A stretch of 64,000 bases of DNA from Rariglobus sp967755175. Lineage in GTDB: Bacteria; Verrucomicrobiota; Verrucomicrobiia; Opitutales; Opitutaceae. Location of the stretch: NCBI GenBank assembly GCA_967755175.1, contig CBRAFO010000005.1, forward strand, positions 29,943-93,942, read 5' to 3'. Below the pieces are notes generated by a model, which was not told the DNA's origin, made no database searches, and saw only the letters and a list, made by a program, of their open reading frames with translations. Position numbers and translations under genes: made by a program. Numbering within the stretch: position 1 is the stretch's first letter; each line of letters opens with the position of its first letter. Below are positions 16,409 through 25,455 of the stretch, piece by piece.

Positions 16409-17775
16409 GGCTTGAGAATATACAGAGACACGCGGCGGTCGGTTTCCACCTCGACGAGCGTCGGGGCGGGTTTTGCCACGAAGGCATCATACATCGCCTT
16501 GGCGGCATCTAACGACGTGATCTGCTCCTGATTGATCTTGGCGATGATATCGCCGCGACTCAGCCCAGCCACCGCGGCGGGAAATCCGGGTTGCACACCG
16601 ATGACGAGCAACCCGGTGTCGTCGTCCAACTGGTTTTCGCGAGCGTAGGCGCGCGAGACTTTGCGCACCGTCAGGCCCCACTTCTCGAAGGCCCACTCCT
16701 CGCCTTGGCGGCTTTCGAGCTTCTCGGTCACGAGGGTGGGCGTGGTCGCCTGCTCGCCGCGTTTAACGACCAGCTTCACCGTCGAGCCAACCGGGAGACT
16801 CGCAATGATGTTAAGAATGGGCGGGAGTTGCTCAGGAAACCGTCCGTCCACCGGCGCTCCGTTAATCGAGAGCACAATGTCACCACCCCGAAGGCCGGCG
16901 CGGGCGGCGGGCGAGCCGGGATCGACGCTATTAACGAGCAGACCGGTGTTTTGCTTGAGCGAGTAAAAGCCCTCCAGATCCAGCAGCGCCCCCGGCACGA
17001 TGCCAATATAGCTGCGAGTGATAGTCCCGTTGGCGGTGAGTCCGGCGACCACGCGTTTCGCGATATTGGCGGGGATTGCGAACGCGAGGTTGTCGGCACC
17101 GAGGTAACCACGCGAGTTGATGCCGACGACCCGGCCTTTTTCGTCAACCAGTGGGCCGCCCGAGTTACCCGGATTAATGGCGGCATCGGTTTGGAGCCAC
17201 GTGTTGAACAAACCGGTCTCGTAACCATTCACGCCGCGATTATCGGCGAAGTAGCGACGGTTGTTGGAAATGATTCCCTTGGTCACAGTGCGCGTGAGTC
17301 CATGAGGCGTGCCGACGGCGTAAACGGTCTCGCCCGGAAATAGCTTATCCGAATCGGCGAATTGAGCATACGTGAAGGTGAGTCCACGGCGCTTTACCTC
17401 GGCCAAATCAATACGCAGCAGCGCCAGATCCGTCCAGTGATCCCAGCCAACGAGCTTGGCATTGACGCGTTCGAGGCTCGCCAACGTAACCGACAGCTCA
17501 ACCGAACGCGGACTGGCGACATGGGCGTTGGTAAGAATAAGCCCATCGCCCGACACGATTACGCCAGAGCCGATACCCGCCGTGAAACGTCGCGCCCCCG
17601 CGTCGAAAGACTCCTCGCGCACGTCGATCCGCACGACCGCATCCAGCAAGTGATTGAAGCCCCGGGAGACCGTGGCTTCGGCCACCACCACGGAGGCGAA
17701 AAAGGCGACGATCAGCACGGCGATTTTTCGAGTGATTGACGACGTGGGGGATTCCTTCACGGTGGCGGGTTTCAT
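16405..17775 (-). CDS. HtrA/DegP-type periplasmic serine protease with two PDZ domains
   Basis: A 456-residue exported S1C protease. A signal peptide (hydrophobic core IAVLIVAFFASVVVAEA) follows a 15-residue polar start. The triad is visible: His in ILTNAHVAS, Asp in TDLALLRID, Ser in PGNSGGPLVD. LAFAIPANIAKRVV follows as in DegP. The two PDZ domains centre on DPGSPAARAGLRGGDIVLSI and PGFPAAVAGLSRGDIIAKIN. The start is ATG 17775; GTG 17760 is an alternative. The frame continues far upstream to 19206, but that is the antisense of leuS. It is the first gene of a seven-gene leftward run. Its start codon lies only 3 bases from that of leuS on the other strand. Confidence 0.93.
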   Translation of the reverse strand: MKPATVKESPTSSITRKIAVLIVAFFASVVVAEATVSRGFNHLLDAVVRIDVREESFDAGARRFTAGIGSGVIVSGDGLILTNAHVASPRSVELSVTLASLERVNAKLVGWDHWTDLALLRIDLAEVKRRGLTFTYAQFADSDKLFPGETVYAVGTPHGLTRTVTKGIISNNRRYFADNRGVNGYETGLFNTWLQTDAAINPGNSGGPLVDEKGRVVGINSRGYLGADNLAFAIPANIAKRVVAGLTANGTITRSYIGIVPGALLDLEGFYSLKQNTGLLVNSVDPGSPAARAGLRGGDIVLSINGAPVDGRFPEQLPPILNIIASLPVGSTVKLVVKRGEQATTPTLVTEKLESRQGEEWAFEKWGLTVRKVSRAYARENQLDDDTGLLVIGVQPGFPAAVAGLSRGDIIAKINQEQITSLDAAKAMYDAFVAKPAPTLVEVETDRRVSLYILKP

Positions 17776-17778
17776 CCG

Positions 17779-20379
17779 ATGGCTACGCATTGCAAAGACT
17801 ACGAGTTTCTCCAGATCGAACCGCATTGGCAAACCTTCTGGGAAGACAATCGCTCCTTCCGCACAGAGAACGACACGTCGAAGCCGAAATACTACGTGCT
17901 CGACATGTTCCCCTACCCGTCCGGCGCGGGTTTGCACATCGGACATCCAGAAGGATACACCGCCACGGATATCATCGCCCGCTACAAGCGCGCGCAGGGC
18001 TTCAATGTTCTCCATCCGATCGGATGGGACGCCTTCGGTCTTCCTGCCGAGCAGCATGCGGTGAAAACCGGCACGCATCCCGCGTCCAACACGCAGAACA
18101 ACATCACCAACTTCCGTCGTCAGATCAAAGCCCTCGGTTTCTCCTACGACTGGGAACGTGAGGTCGATACGACGGACCCGAAATACTTTAAGTGGACGCA
18201 GTGGATCTTCCTCCAGCTCTTCAAAAAAGGCCTCGCCTACGTCGACGAGCGCCCCGTGTGGTGGTGCCCCGAACTCCGCACCGTGCTGGCCAACGAAGAG
18301 GTCGTTGATGGCAAATCCGAGGTCGGCGGCTTCCCCGTTGAGCGCCGCAATCTCCGCCAATGGGTGCTCCGCATCACCGCCTACGCCGAGCGTCTGCTCG
18401 CTGACCTGAAAGAGGTTGATTGGCCCGATTCGACCAAGCGCATGCAAGAAGCGTGGATCGGTCGCAGCGAAGGCGCGGAGCTCTTGTTCAAGTTGGAACA
18501 AGCGCACCTTGGCGACCTGAAGGTCTTCACGACCCGTCCCGACACTCTCTTCGGCGCCACCTACATGGTGATCGCCCCCGAGCACCCGCTGGCCCTCGCA
18601 CTCACCACGCCCGAGCAACGCGACGCGGTTGAAGCCTACAAGAAAAAGACCGCCGGCAAGAGTGACCTCGAGCGCACCGACCTCGCCAAGGACAAGAGCG
18701 GCGTCTTCACCGGCTCGTTCGCCATCAACCCTGCCAACGGCGCCCGTCTTCCCATCTGGGTCGCCGACTACGTGCTCATGGGCTACGGCACCGGCGCGAT
18801 CATGGCCGTGCCCGCGCACGACGAACGCGACTATGAGTTCGCGCAACAATACCACCTGCCCGTCATCCAGGTGATCGAACCCGATCACCATGCCGAGGCC
18901 GGTAATGGCCAAGCGCCCAAGCTCCCCTACACGGGCGATGGCAAGCTCGTGCACTCCGAAGATTACACCGGACTGCCTTGGGCCGAAGCCAAGAAAAAGA
19001 TCACCGCCGATCTCGCCGCCCAAGGCCGCGGCAAGGCCATGGTTAACTACAAGCTCCGCGACTGGCTCTTCTCCCGCCAACGCTACTGGGGCGAGCCGTT
19101 CCCCATCATCTGGGTGACGGAAGCCGACTACCAACGAGCCGCCGCCGCACGTTCCGCCGATCTGCCGCCCGAGCCCGTTATCTACTGCGACGCCGCAACC
19201 AACCAAACTTGGTTTGCCCTGCCGCTACCCGCCGTCGCGCTCCCACTGACTTTGCCCGAGGTCCAATCCTACCTGCCCAGCGGCAACGGTGAGAGCCCGC
19301 TCGCCAACGTGACCGAGTGGCTGGAAATCTGGGTCAACTTCGCCACGGGTGAAGCCATTCCCGCGTCGCAGCCCAAGCCCTCCGGGGAAACTTGGATTCG
19401 CGGCCGTCGCGAGACCAACACCATGCCGCAATGGGCCGGCTCCTGCTGGTATTACCTGCGTTTCATCGACACGAAAAACGACCAGACCTTCGCCGATCCG
19501 AAGTTGCTCAACTACTGGGGCGTGCCTGACCTCTATGTGGGCGGCGCGGAACATGCCGTGTTGCACCTCCTCTACGCGCGCTTCTGGCACAAAGTGCTCT
19601 TTGACCTCGGCGTCGTCCCGCAAGCCGAGCCGTTCACCAAGCTCTTCCACCAAGGCATCATCTTGGGCGAAGACGGCGAAAAGATGTCCAAGAGTCGTGG
19701 CAACACCGTCAACCCTGACGACATCATCGCCACGCACGGCACCGACACCCTGCGCCTTTACCTGATGTTCCTCGGACCGCTCGAGGCCATGAAGCCGTGG
19801 AATCCGAACGGCATCGAGGGCGTCCACCGTTTCCTCCAAAAAGTCTGGCGCGAGTGCATCGGGCGCGAAGGCGAAGTGAACCCGAAGATCGTTGACGACA
19901 GCGCCGTCGATTCGGCCGAGCTCGTCAAATTGCTCCACGAAACGATCAAGAAGGTCGGCGAGGACATCGAGAACCTCCGGTTCAACACCGCGATCTCACA
20001 AATGATGATCTTCGTAAACGCGCTCCAAAAAACCGAGCGCGTCAGTCTGGCCACCGTGCGGCAGTTCATCCAAGTGCTCGCCCCCCTCGCTCCCCACATC
20101 ACTGAGGAACTATGGGCGCGCTTGGGCGGAACCAACTCGGTCCAACAAGCAGCTTGGCCGCACTACGATCCCGCCAAACTCGTCGCGACCGAGCAAAAGG
20201 TCGTGGTCCAAGTTAACGGTAAAAAACGCGCCGAACTGCTTGTGGCGGTGGGCACCGTGCAAGATACCGCGTTGCAGCTCGCCCAATCCAATCCGGACAG
20301 CGCTCCGTTCATTGTAGGCAAAACCATAAAACGAGTCGTCTTCGTCCCGGGGAAGATCCTTAATATTGTTGTTGAGTAA
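17779..20379 (+). CDS. leuS: Leucyl-tRNA synthetase
   Basis: An 866-residue class I synthetase that charges tRNA-Leu. HIGH motif in SGAGLHIGHPEGY, KMSKS motif in GEDGEKMSKSRGNTVNPDDI, the family-specific FPYPSGAGLHIGHPEGYTAT region, the WPDSTKRMQEAWIGRSEGAE segment before the editing domain (TTRPDTLFGATYMVIAPEHP, VPAHDERDYEFA) and SCWYYLRFIDTKN near the active site. The C-terminal anticodon and leucine-specific parts (PHITEELW, VVVQVNGKKRAEL) are complete. The start has almost no leader: 3 bases separate it from htrA's start on the other strand, so its promoter must lie inside htrA. A strong terminator follows. Confidence 0.97.
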   Translation: MATHCKDYEFLQIEPHWQTFWEDNRSFRTENDTSKPKYYVLDMFPYPSGAGLHIGHPEGYTATDIIARYKRAQGFNVLHPIGWDAFGLPAEQHAVKTGTHPASNTQNNITNFRRQIKALGFSYDWEREVDTTDPKYFKWTQWIFLQLFKKGLAYVDERPVWWCPELRTVLANEEVVDGKSEVGGFPVERRNLRQWVLRITAYAERLLADLKEVDWPDSTKRMQEAWIGRSEGAELLFKLEQAHLGDLKVFTTRPDTLFGATYMVIAPEHPLALALTTPEQRDAVEAYKKKTAGKSDLERTDLAKDKSGVFTGSFAINPANGARLPIWVADYVLMGYGTGAIMAVPAHDERDYEFAQQYHLPVIQVIEPDHHAEAGNGQAPKLPYTGDGKLVHSEDYTGLPWAEAKKKITADLAAQGRGKAMVNYKLRDWLFSRQRYWGEPFPIIWVTEADYQRAAAARSADLPPEPVIYCDAATNQTWFALPLPAVALPLTLPEVQSYLPSGNGESPLANVTEWLEIWVNFATGEAIPASQPKPSGETWIRGRRETNTMPQWAGSCWYYLRFIDTKNDQTFADPKLLNYWGVPDLYVGGAEHAVLHLLYARFWHKVLFDLGVVPQAEPFTKLFHQGIILGEDGEKMSKSRGNTVNPDDIIATHGTDTLRLYLMFLGPLEAMKPWNPNGIEGVHRFLQKVWRECIGREGEVNPKIVDDSAVDSAELVKLLHETIKKVGEDIENLRFNTAISQMMIFVNALQKTERVSLATVRQFIQVLAPLAPHITEELWARLGGTNSVQQAAWPHYDPAKLVATEQKVVVQVNGKKRAELLVAVGTVQDTALQLAQSNPDSAPFIVGKTIKRVVFVPGKILNIVVE

Positions 20380-20387
20380 GATCCGGC

Positions 20388-20450
20388 CTACATTCCTTAC
20401 TAGGGCATAACCCCTACTTAGCTCCCTTAGTAAGGCATGTAGTTTTTTTT
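20388..20450 (+). terminator. Strong Rho-independent terminator after leuS
   Basis: A long inverted repeat (CTACATTCCTTACTAGGG pairing with CCCTTAGTAAGGCATGTAG, one bulge and one mismatch) is followed by eight T residues. A shorter inner pairing (TAGGG with CCCCTA) competes within the loop side. It begins 8 bases after the leuS stop and isolates the export cassette from leuS. Confidence 0.93.
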
Positions 20451-20501
20451 GAGTTCGAGAACGTCTAGATCAGGCTGAGTCGATAGGAGGTATTTAACGC
20501 C

Positions 20502-21395
20502 ATGAGCATATTTACACGCCACACCTACAAGACCGCATCCATCTGTTTTAGTCTCACGTCGGCAGTGATGTTCTGCACGCTCGCACACGCAGCCGATGCC
20601 GCCAGGAAAAACCCCACGAGCAAGCTGTATATAGCTGATGCAGATGGGCTATCATCAATCAACACGGGCGATAAAGTTGAGGATGTTGTCAAGAAGTCGG
20701 TCTATGCGGCAGAGGGTGTGGTGCTCGAAACCACGGCCAAGTCGCACAACGCCGTCGTTCTTTCCAATGGCACGGGAGTCGCCTTTGATCCCGATACACG
20801 ACTGGAGATGCGCCGTTTCATGCAAGAGCCGTTTTCGCCCAATCGGACGGACTTAGAAGTGGAGCCTTCCGTTTCCCAAACCACTGCGTTTCTTCCAAGA
20901 GGAACCGTGGGACTATGCACGAGCAAGCTGGTAGCCGGCAGCACCATGACTTACAACACGCCTCAGGCTAGCGTGGCTATCCGCGGTCGCAAAGTCGTGA
21001 TTACAGCGGATGATAATTCGACCACCGTATCGTTATTGGAAGGTGATGTGACTATTCGAGGCGACCTGATGTCCGGCGGACAGTCCCTCAAGCCCGGCCA
21101 GCAGGCCATCATTACCCGCAAGTCCAACAACGAGCCGCCGACCATCACCATTCAGCCGATTTCCCAAGATGCCATGAAAGCACTCGGTGAAAAAGTGGCA
21201 ATCGCGTGTATGGCTCGCAAAACCGTCTATTTCGAAGTCGCGGAACGGCGAAATCAGAATTCGGCAGACGGGGTTTTCAGCCAGACGGACGCGGCCGGTG
21301 ACACGGTGATTGTTCCTGTGGAAGTCCTACCCGGGACCCTGTCGCCAAACATCACGATCAGCCCCTTTAAGATCACGGAGCCCACCACGCCTTGA
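20502..21395 (+). CDS. Exported FecR-domain protein
   Basis: A 297-residue protein with a signal peptide (MSIFTRHTYKTASICFSLTS with the cleavage zone near TLAHAAD). The middle resembles FecR domains: SNGTGVAFDPDTRLEM, then LEVEPSVSQTTAFLPRGTVG, QASVAIRGRKVVITADDNST, VSLLEGDVTIRGD and LKPGQQAIITRK. FecR folds outside of sensory systems occur in cell-surface and polysaccharide gene clusters, probably as scaffold or binding modules. An AGGAGG SD lies 11 bases upstream of ATG 20502, one of the few good ones in the window. It is the first gene after the leuS terminator and heads the export cassette. Confidence 0.78.
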   Translation: MSIFTRHTYKTASICFSLTSAVMFCTLAHAADAARKNPTSKLYIADADGLSSINTGDKVEDVVKKSVYAAEGVVLETTAKSHNAVVLSNGTGVAFDPDTRLEMRRFMQEPFSPNRTDLEVEPSVSQTTAFLPRGTVGLCTSKLVAGSTMTYNTPQASVAIRGRKVVITADDNSTTVSLLEGDVTIRGDLMSGGQSLKPGQQAIITRKSNNEPPTITIQPISQDAMKALGEKVAIACMARKTVYFEVAERRNQNSADGVFSQTDAAGDTVIVPVEVLPGTLSPNITISPFKITEPTTP

Positions 21396-21430
21396 GTTTG
21401 ACGCACCACCGCCACACGCCAACGCGACTT

Positions 21431-22564
21431 ATGGGCTTAAGGACGTTTTCTCGATGGATGCCACTAGGCGGCGTCCTCCTTCACCTATCATCCATCACCG
21501 CGTCGGCCTTGATTAAGTTCGATGAAGGGCGCGACCAGCTCTTCGTAACAGGAAGTGTTTCGACCGGCTACGATTCCAACATTTTCGCAACCAGTGGTGG
21601 CGAGGGTGACATCTTCACCAATAGCAGCCTCGCGCTCGAATATGTCCGCCACGCTGGCATGATCAGCGTCAACGGCGAGGCGGCGTGGAATATGGGGAGC
21701 TTCGCTTCCAACGCATCCGAGGATTTCGCCAATCCGACGTTAAGCTTGGAGTTTGTTAAAGATTCCGGACGCACGACCGGTTCCCTCACCCTCGGTGCCA
21801 GCCGTCAGAGCCAAGCGGACCCCACCGTCAATCAACGAACTGATTCGTGGAACTATAACGCGGGCCTTAACTGGAAATATCCGGTGATTGAGCGATACAG
21901 CCTCGCTGGCTCGCTCGCCTACGGAATGGTGGACTATGTGGACAACTCGGCCGGCCTGACCGACCTGTCCACCTACATGGCCAGCACCGATCTCTTCTAC
22001 GCCTACACGTCCCAGCGCGATCTTTTAGGCGGCTATCGTATTCGAGTGAGTGACACTTCCACAGGCGGCCAGAGCATCGACCACGCGATCACAGCCGGTG
22101 TCTCCGGTAAGATTCTCGCCAAGCTCAACGGCACGATTCGCGCCGGTTATCAGATCCGGCAGGAGTCCTCCGGGCAGTCCTACGAAAGCACCACAGCCAG
22201 CGCCTCCACCACGTGGTCGGCGACAAAGAAATTGGCGGTTACAGGCACGCTCAAAAAAGATTTTAGCACCACGGCGACAAACTCCACGGTCGATGCCCTC
22301 AGCTTCAATCTCGACGCCCAATACGCCATGACCCACCGGTGGTCGCTTTATAGCGGTTTGGGCGTGGGACGAAACGAGTTTCTCAGTGGCTCGGATACTA
22401 GCCGCATGGATTATTATTTCACGTGGAGTGCCGGGGTAAATTACAGCCTCAACGACCATTTCAAGGCATCCCTCACCTACAGTTATTTTCAAAATTGGTC
22501 GAATCGCTCCAATTCCAGCTTTGATCGGAACTCGATCACGCTCAATCTCACCTCACGTTGGTAA
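21431..22564 (+). CDS. Outer-membrane beta-barrel protein of the polysaccharide cassette
   Basis: A 377-residue protein from ATG 21431; a TTG at 21392 overlapping the previous stop codon would add 13 residues. The signal peptide (WMPLGGVLLHLSSITASA) is followed by alternating hydrophobic/polar strands typical of a barrel, starting at DQLFVTGSVSTGYDSNIFAT. The YDSNIF element is typical of the beta-barrel porin 2 type found in exopolysaccharide and exosortase-associated clusters. The last residues (NRSSFDRN-type turn then ITLNLTSRW) end in an aromatic residue, as Bam substrates do. It sits between a FecR-domain protein and a Wza-like export protein, so a role in polymer passage or surface display is likely. 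Confidence 0.8.
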   Translation: MGLRTFSRWMPLGGVLLHLSSITASALIKFDEGRDQLFVTGSVSTGYDSNIFATSGGEGDIFTNSSLALEYVRHAGMISVNGEAAWNMGSFASNASEDFANPTLSLEFVKDSGRTTGSLTLGASRQSQADPTVNQRTDSWNYNAGLNWKYPVIERYSLAGSLAYGMVDYVDNSAGLTDLSTYMASTDLFYAYTSQRDLLGGYRIRVSDTSTGGQSIDHAITAGVSGKILAKLNGTIRAGYQIRQESSGQSYESTTASASTTWSATKKLAVTGTLKKDFSTTATNSTVDALSFNLDAQYAMTHRWSLYSGLGVGRNEFLSGSDTSRMDYYFTWSAGVNYSLNDHFKASLTYSYFQNWSNRSNSSFDRNSITLNLTSRW

Positions 22565-22572
22565 GCTGCCCC

Positions 22573-23199
22573 ATGTCTAAGCGCGTTTTCTTTCTCCTTT
22601 TCTTCGGAGCCTGCTGGGCTGTCGCCAGCCTTCAATCAGCGCAGTCTCAAACTTCTGCTTCGGGAAGCCAACCGATGGCCGCTTACAAGATCACGCTGAC
22701 GGATCTTCTGCGCATCGACATTTATCAAGAAGACGATCTGCGCACGATGTCGCGCGTGGATTCGAAGGGTAACATTAATCTCCCGTTGGTGAGTGAGGTT
22801 CATGTTGTCGGCCTGACGATCAGCGAAGCGCAAAAGGCCGTGGAAGCCGCTTACCGCGAGGGCCGGTATCTGCGCAGTCCCCAGGTGACCATCAACGTCG
22901 AGTCCTACGCCGCACGCGAAGTTTCCATCCAAGGGCAGGTCCGATCACCCGGCCGTTATCCGCTGCCCATCGAGACCTCGATGACCGTGCTCGAACTGGT
23001 TACCCGGGCCGGTGGCTTCACCGATACGGCCAAAGGAACCGCTGTGAATGTCACCCGAGTCACGCCCGACGGCAAAAAGCAGGTATTCACCATCGATGTC
23101 GACAGCCTGTTGAAGGGCAAAGATCGGGCTAACATCGGCGACAATTCACTCATGCTTGAGCCTGGGGACATCGTCTTCGTGCCCGAGCGCATCATTTAA
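22573..23199 (+). CDS. Polysaccharide export protein, Wza/BexD-like (poly_export + SLBB)
   Basis: A 208-residue exported protein with a signal peptide (RVFFLLFFGACWAVASLQSA). No lipobox Cys is in position, since the Cys lies inside the hydrophobic core. It has the polysaccharide-export motif YKITLTDLLRIDIYQEDDL, then NLPLVSEVHVVGLTISEAQK, and an SLBB domain (EVSIQGQVRSPGRYPLPIET, TVLELVTRAGGFTDTAKGTA). The end, LEPGDIVFVPERII, is typical. It is shorter than Wza (about 380), which is common in export proteins of two-part systems. Its start overlaps the end of the barrel gene frame by none but lies 8 bases after the barrel stop; the kinase starts 10 bases downstream. Confidence 0.92.
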   Translation: MSKRVFFLLFFGACWAVASLQSAQSQTSASGSQPMAAYKITLTDLLRIDIYQEDDLRTMSRVDSKGNINLPLVSEVHVVGLTISEAQKAVEAAYREGRYLRSPQVTINVESYAAREVSIQGQVRSPGRYPLPIETSMTVLELVTRAGGFTDTAKGTAVNVTRVTPDGKKQVFTIDVDSLLKGKDRANIGDNSLMLEPGDIVFVPERII

Positions 23200-23209
23200 A
23201 GAATTATCC

Positions 23210-25363
23210 ATGTCCGTGGTTCAAAAGCCAGCGCCCGCCACCAAAGCCGTCAGCCAAGAGGAGATCGTCGAACGTCGCACGCTCCGCGACTACTATGTCA
23301 TTTTGCGGGAACGCCTATGGGTCGCCCTCCCGCTCGCACTGATCGTCGCCATCGGACTGGCCTACTACCAGTCACGAGCCGTCCCGCTTTACCGCAGCGC
23401 CGCCACTCTCCAGATCGAAAAGCCCGAGAAAGTCGTCACCAGCCAAGAGGTCGTCGATACCGGGGTAAATAGCGATATTGAGCTCAACACCTACCTTCAG
23501 GTGATCGCCAGCGCCAAGATGCGCAACCGAGTGCAGGACTCCCTCACCCCCCACGAGCGCCAGATCCTGCAACGCCCCTACCTCAAAGATCTGCCATCCG
23601 GTGCCACGCCGCCCACCGGCGTCGATCTCGGTTCCATGTCGGTGCAATCGGTCCGCAGCACCTTCCTCATCAGCATCACCGTCACGCATCGCGATCCGGA
23701 AGCCGCCGCCATTCTCGCCAATCGTTACATCGAACAGTTCATCGAAAGCCTCTTGGAAAACGTCAGTGGCGGCCACGACTACGCGGTCAAATATCTGCGC
23801 GACCGCTCAGGTCAGCTCATGGAGGAAGCCCGCAAAGCCGAGCAGCGTCTGCAGGACTACATGCGCGCCCAGAATCTCGTGTCTCTTGATAACAGCACGA
23901 ACATCGCCCAAGCCCGCCTCACCTCTGTAAACGCGGCGCTGCAATCCGCTCGGCTGGAGCGAATCGCGATCGAGGAACAATCCCGGCTCGTCGAACGTTA
24001 TCGTGCCGATAATCGGAACCTCCTCGAGATCACCTCCATCGCCAATTACGGCTCCGTGCCCGACCTCCGCAAGCAGCTGGAGGTGCTGAAACGCGACCAA
24101 TCGCTCCTCGCCGAACGCTACCTCGAACGTCACCCCAAGGTCATCAATGTGGTCAACGCGATCAACGTCTCACAAGAGCAGCTCGACACCGCCATCCGCC
24201 TCGCGATCGCCGATCTCAAGACCAATTTGGAGCGCGCCTTGGCTAACGAGAAAATCCTCGAACAGGAATACGCCATCCAAGAAAAAGAACAGCTCAGGCT
24301 TCGCGACCTCTCCATCGAATATCGCAACCTCGAAGCCCAGGCCCAAGCCGCTAAAAACAATTATTCCCAGATTCTCGACCGGCTCACCCAAGCCACGACC
24401 AGTAAGTATCTGGAGAAAATCCCTGTCCGCCCCCTCGACCCCGCCCTCCCGGCCTCTTCGCCCTATACGCCCGACTTGGGCCGTATCACCAAAACCGCAA
24501 TCGGAGTAGGACTGCTCGTATTTTTCGGCGTGGCCATCGGCCTGAGCTTCGTTGACGACCGCATTAAGAGCGCTTGGGACATTGAGCATTTCATCGGGGC
24601 CAACCTTCTCGGTATCATCCCCGATCTTTCGGCGCTTAAGGACACAGAGAAATACAGGCTCGTCCTCGAAAACAAAAATGCTTCCGGCGTGGAGCCCTTT
24701 CTCGGCGTTTACAGCTCCGTCAAAATCCACTCCAAGCTCGATTTCCCCAAGTCGATTCTCGTCACCAGCACCATACCCGGTGAAGGCAAAACCCTCGTTT
24801 CTAGCAACCTTGCCGGCAGCTTTGCGCGCCACGGAAAATCAGTCCTGCTCATCGACTGCGATCTGCGCCGCCCGATGCTCCATCGCCATTTCGACCACCC
24901 GAATGAGTGTGGGCTCATCACGTGGTTTGAAAACGGTGCCAGTATTGAAGGTAACTTACCCACCAACCCGCACCTCGGCATCACGTCGATAGGCGAAAAC
25001 CTCTCGCTGCTCAGCTCGGGCGGTCGCTCGAAGATACCGACGCACCTGCTCGAAAGCCCAGCCTTCGGTCAACTCCTCGAAAAGCTCAAGAAACACTACG
25101 ATTTACTCGTGGTCGATTCTCCGCCTTTGGGAGCGGTTACCGATTCGCTGCTGATTGCCGAACGCGTTGACGAAGTCATTTACGTGTGCCGCTTCAATCG
25201 CGCCTTCCGCAAACATATCCGGCTTTACATCAAGGCGCTCCGGTCCGGCAAAAACGAGCTTCTCGGAGTCGTGCTCAACGGTCTTTCCCCTCGCCGCATC
25301 GAATACTATTCCAACTACCGTTACTACCGGAGCTACAAAAAATATTACGGCACGCAGGACTGA
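23210..25363 (+). CDS. Polysaccharide co-polymerase/tyrosine autokinase (Wzc-like)
   Basis: A 717-residue inner-membrane protein. Chain-length-determinant (Wzz) domain: first membrane helix near residue 35-52 (LPLALIVAIGLAYYQSRA), a long coiled-coil periplasmic part with GNVR-type segment, second membrane helix (TAIGVGLLVFFGVAIGLSFV). The BY-kinase domain has Walker A near 520 (STIPGEGKTLVSSNLAGSFA), Walker A' (SVLLIDCDLRRPM) and Walker B (YDLLVVDSPPLGAVTDSLLI). The C-terminus is a tyrosine cluster (EYYSNYRYYRSYKKYYG), the autophosphorylation tail. It closes a four-gene cassette; the terminator at 25394 follows. No glycosyltransferase, Wzx or Wzy lies in the window. Confidence 0.94.
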   Translation: MSVVQKPAPATKAVSQEEIVERRTLRDYYVILRERLWVALPLALIVAIGLAYYQSRAVPLYRSAATLQIEKPEKVVTSQEVVDTGVNSDIELNTYLQVIASAKMRNRVQDSLTPHERQILQRPYLKDLPSGATPPTGVDLGSMSVQSVRSTFLISITVTHRDPEAAAILANRYIEQFIESLLENVSGGHDYAVKYLRDRSGQLMEEARKAEQRLQDYMRAQNLVSLDNSTNIAQARLTSVNAALQSARLERIAIEEQSRLVERYRADNRNLLEITSIANYGSVPDLRKQLEVLKRDQSLLAERYLERHPKVINVVNAINVSQEQLDTAIRLAIADLKTNLERALANEKILEQEYAIQEKEQLRLRDLSIEYRNLEAQAQAAKNNYSQILDRLTQATTSKYLEKIPVRPLDPALPASSPYTPDLGRITKTAIGVGLLVFFGVAIGLSFVDDRIKSAWDIEHFIGANLLGIIPDLSALKDTEKYRLVLENKNASGVEPFLGVYSSVKIHSKLDFPKSILVTSTIPGEGKTLVSSNLAGSFARHGKSVLLIDCDLRRPMLHRHFDHPNECGLITWFENGASIEGNLPTNPHLGITSIGENLSLLSSGGRSKIPTHLLESPAFGQLLEKLKKHYDLLVVDSPPLGAVTDSLLIAERVDEVIYVCRFNRAFRKHIRLYIKALRSGKNELLGVVLNGLSPRRIEYYSNYRYYRSYKKYYGTQD

Positions 25364-25393
25364 TGTGCAGCCCCGCATCGCTCGCCAAATCAC

Positions 25394-25418
25394 GCCGCGC
25401 ATCTTGCGCGGCTTTTTT
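25394..25418 (+). terminator. Rho-independent terminator of the export cassette
   Basis: An 8-bp perfect stem (GCCGCGCA / TGCGCGGC, 3-base loop) followed by six T residues, 31 bases past the tyrosine kinase stop. It lies upstream of the credible lpxI start codon, so lpxI is expected to have its own promoter. Confidence 0.9.
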
Positions 25419-25455
25419 GTTTCCGCACCCCACTCAACTCTGCAACGTCGTCCGC

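Noticed and set aside
17776..19206. Long minus-strand open frame (about 477 codons) continuing upstream from htrA
   Set aside because: It is the exact antisense of leuS. In this GC-rich codon usage the antisense of strong genes often stays open; the translation is not protein-like, and the HtrA signal peptide starts at 17775.
24130..24509. Frames inside the tyrosine kinase coiled coil on both strands
   Set aside because: Shadows of the repetitive coiled-coil coding sequence, rich in Ser/Arg/Pro.
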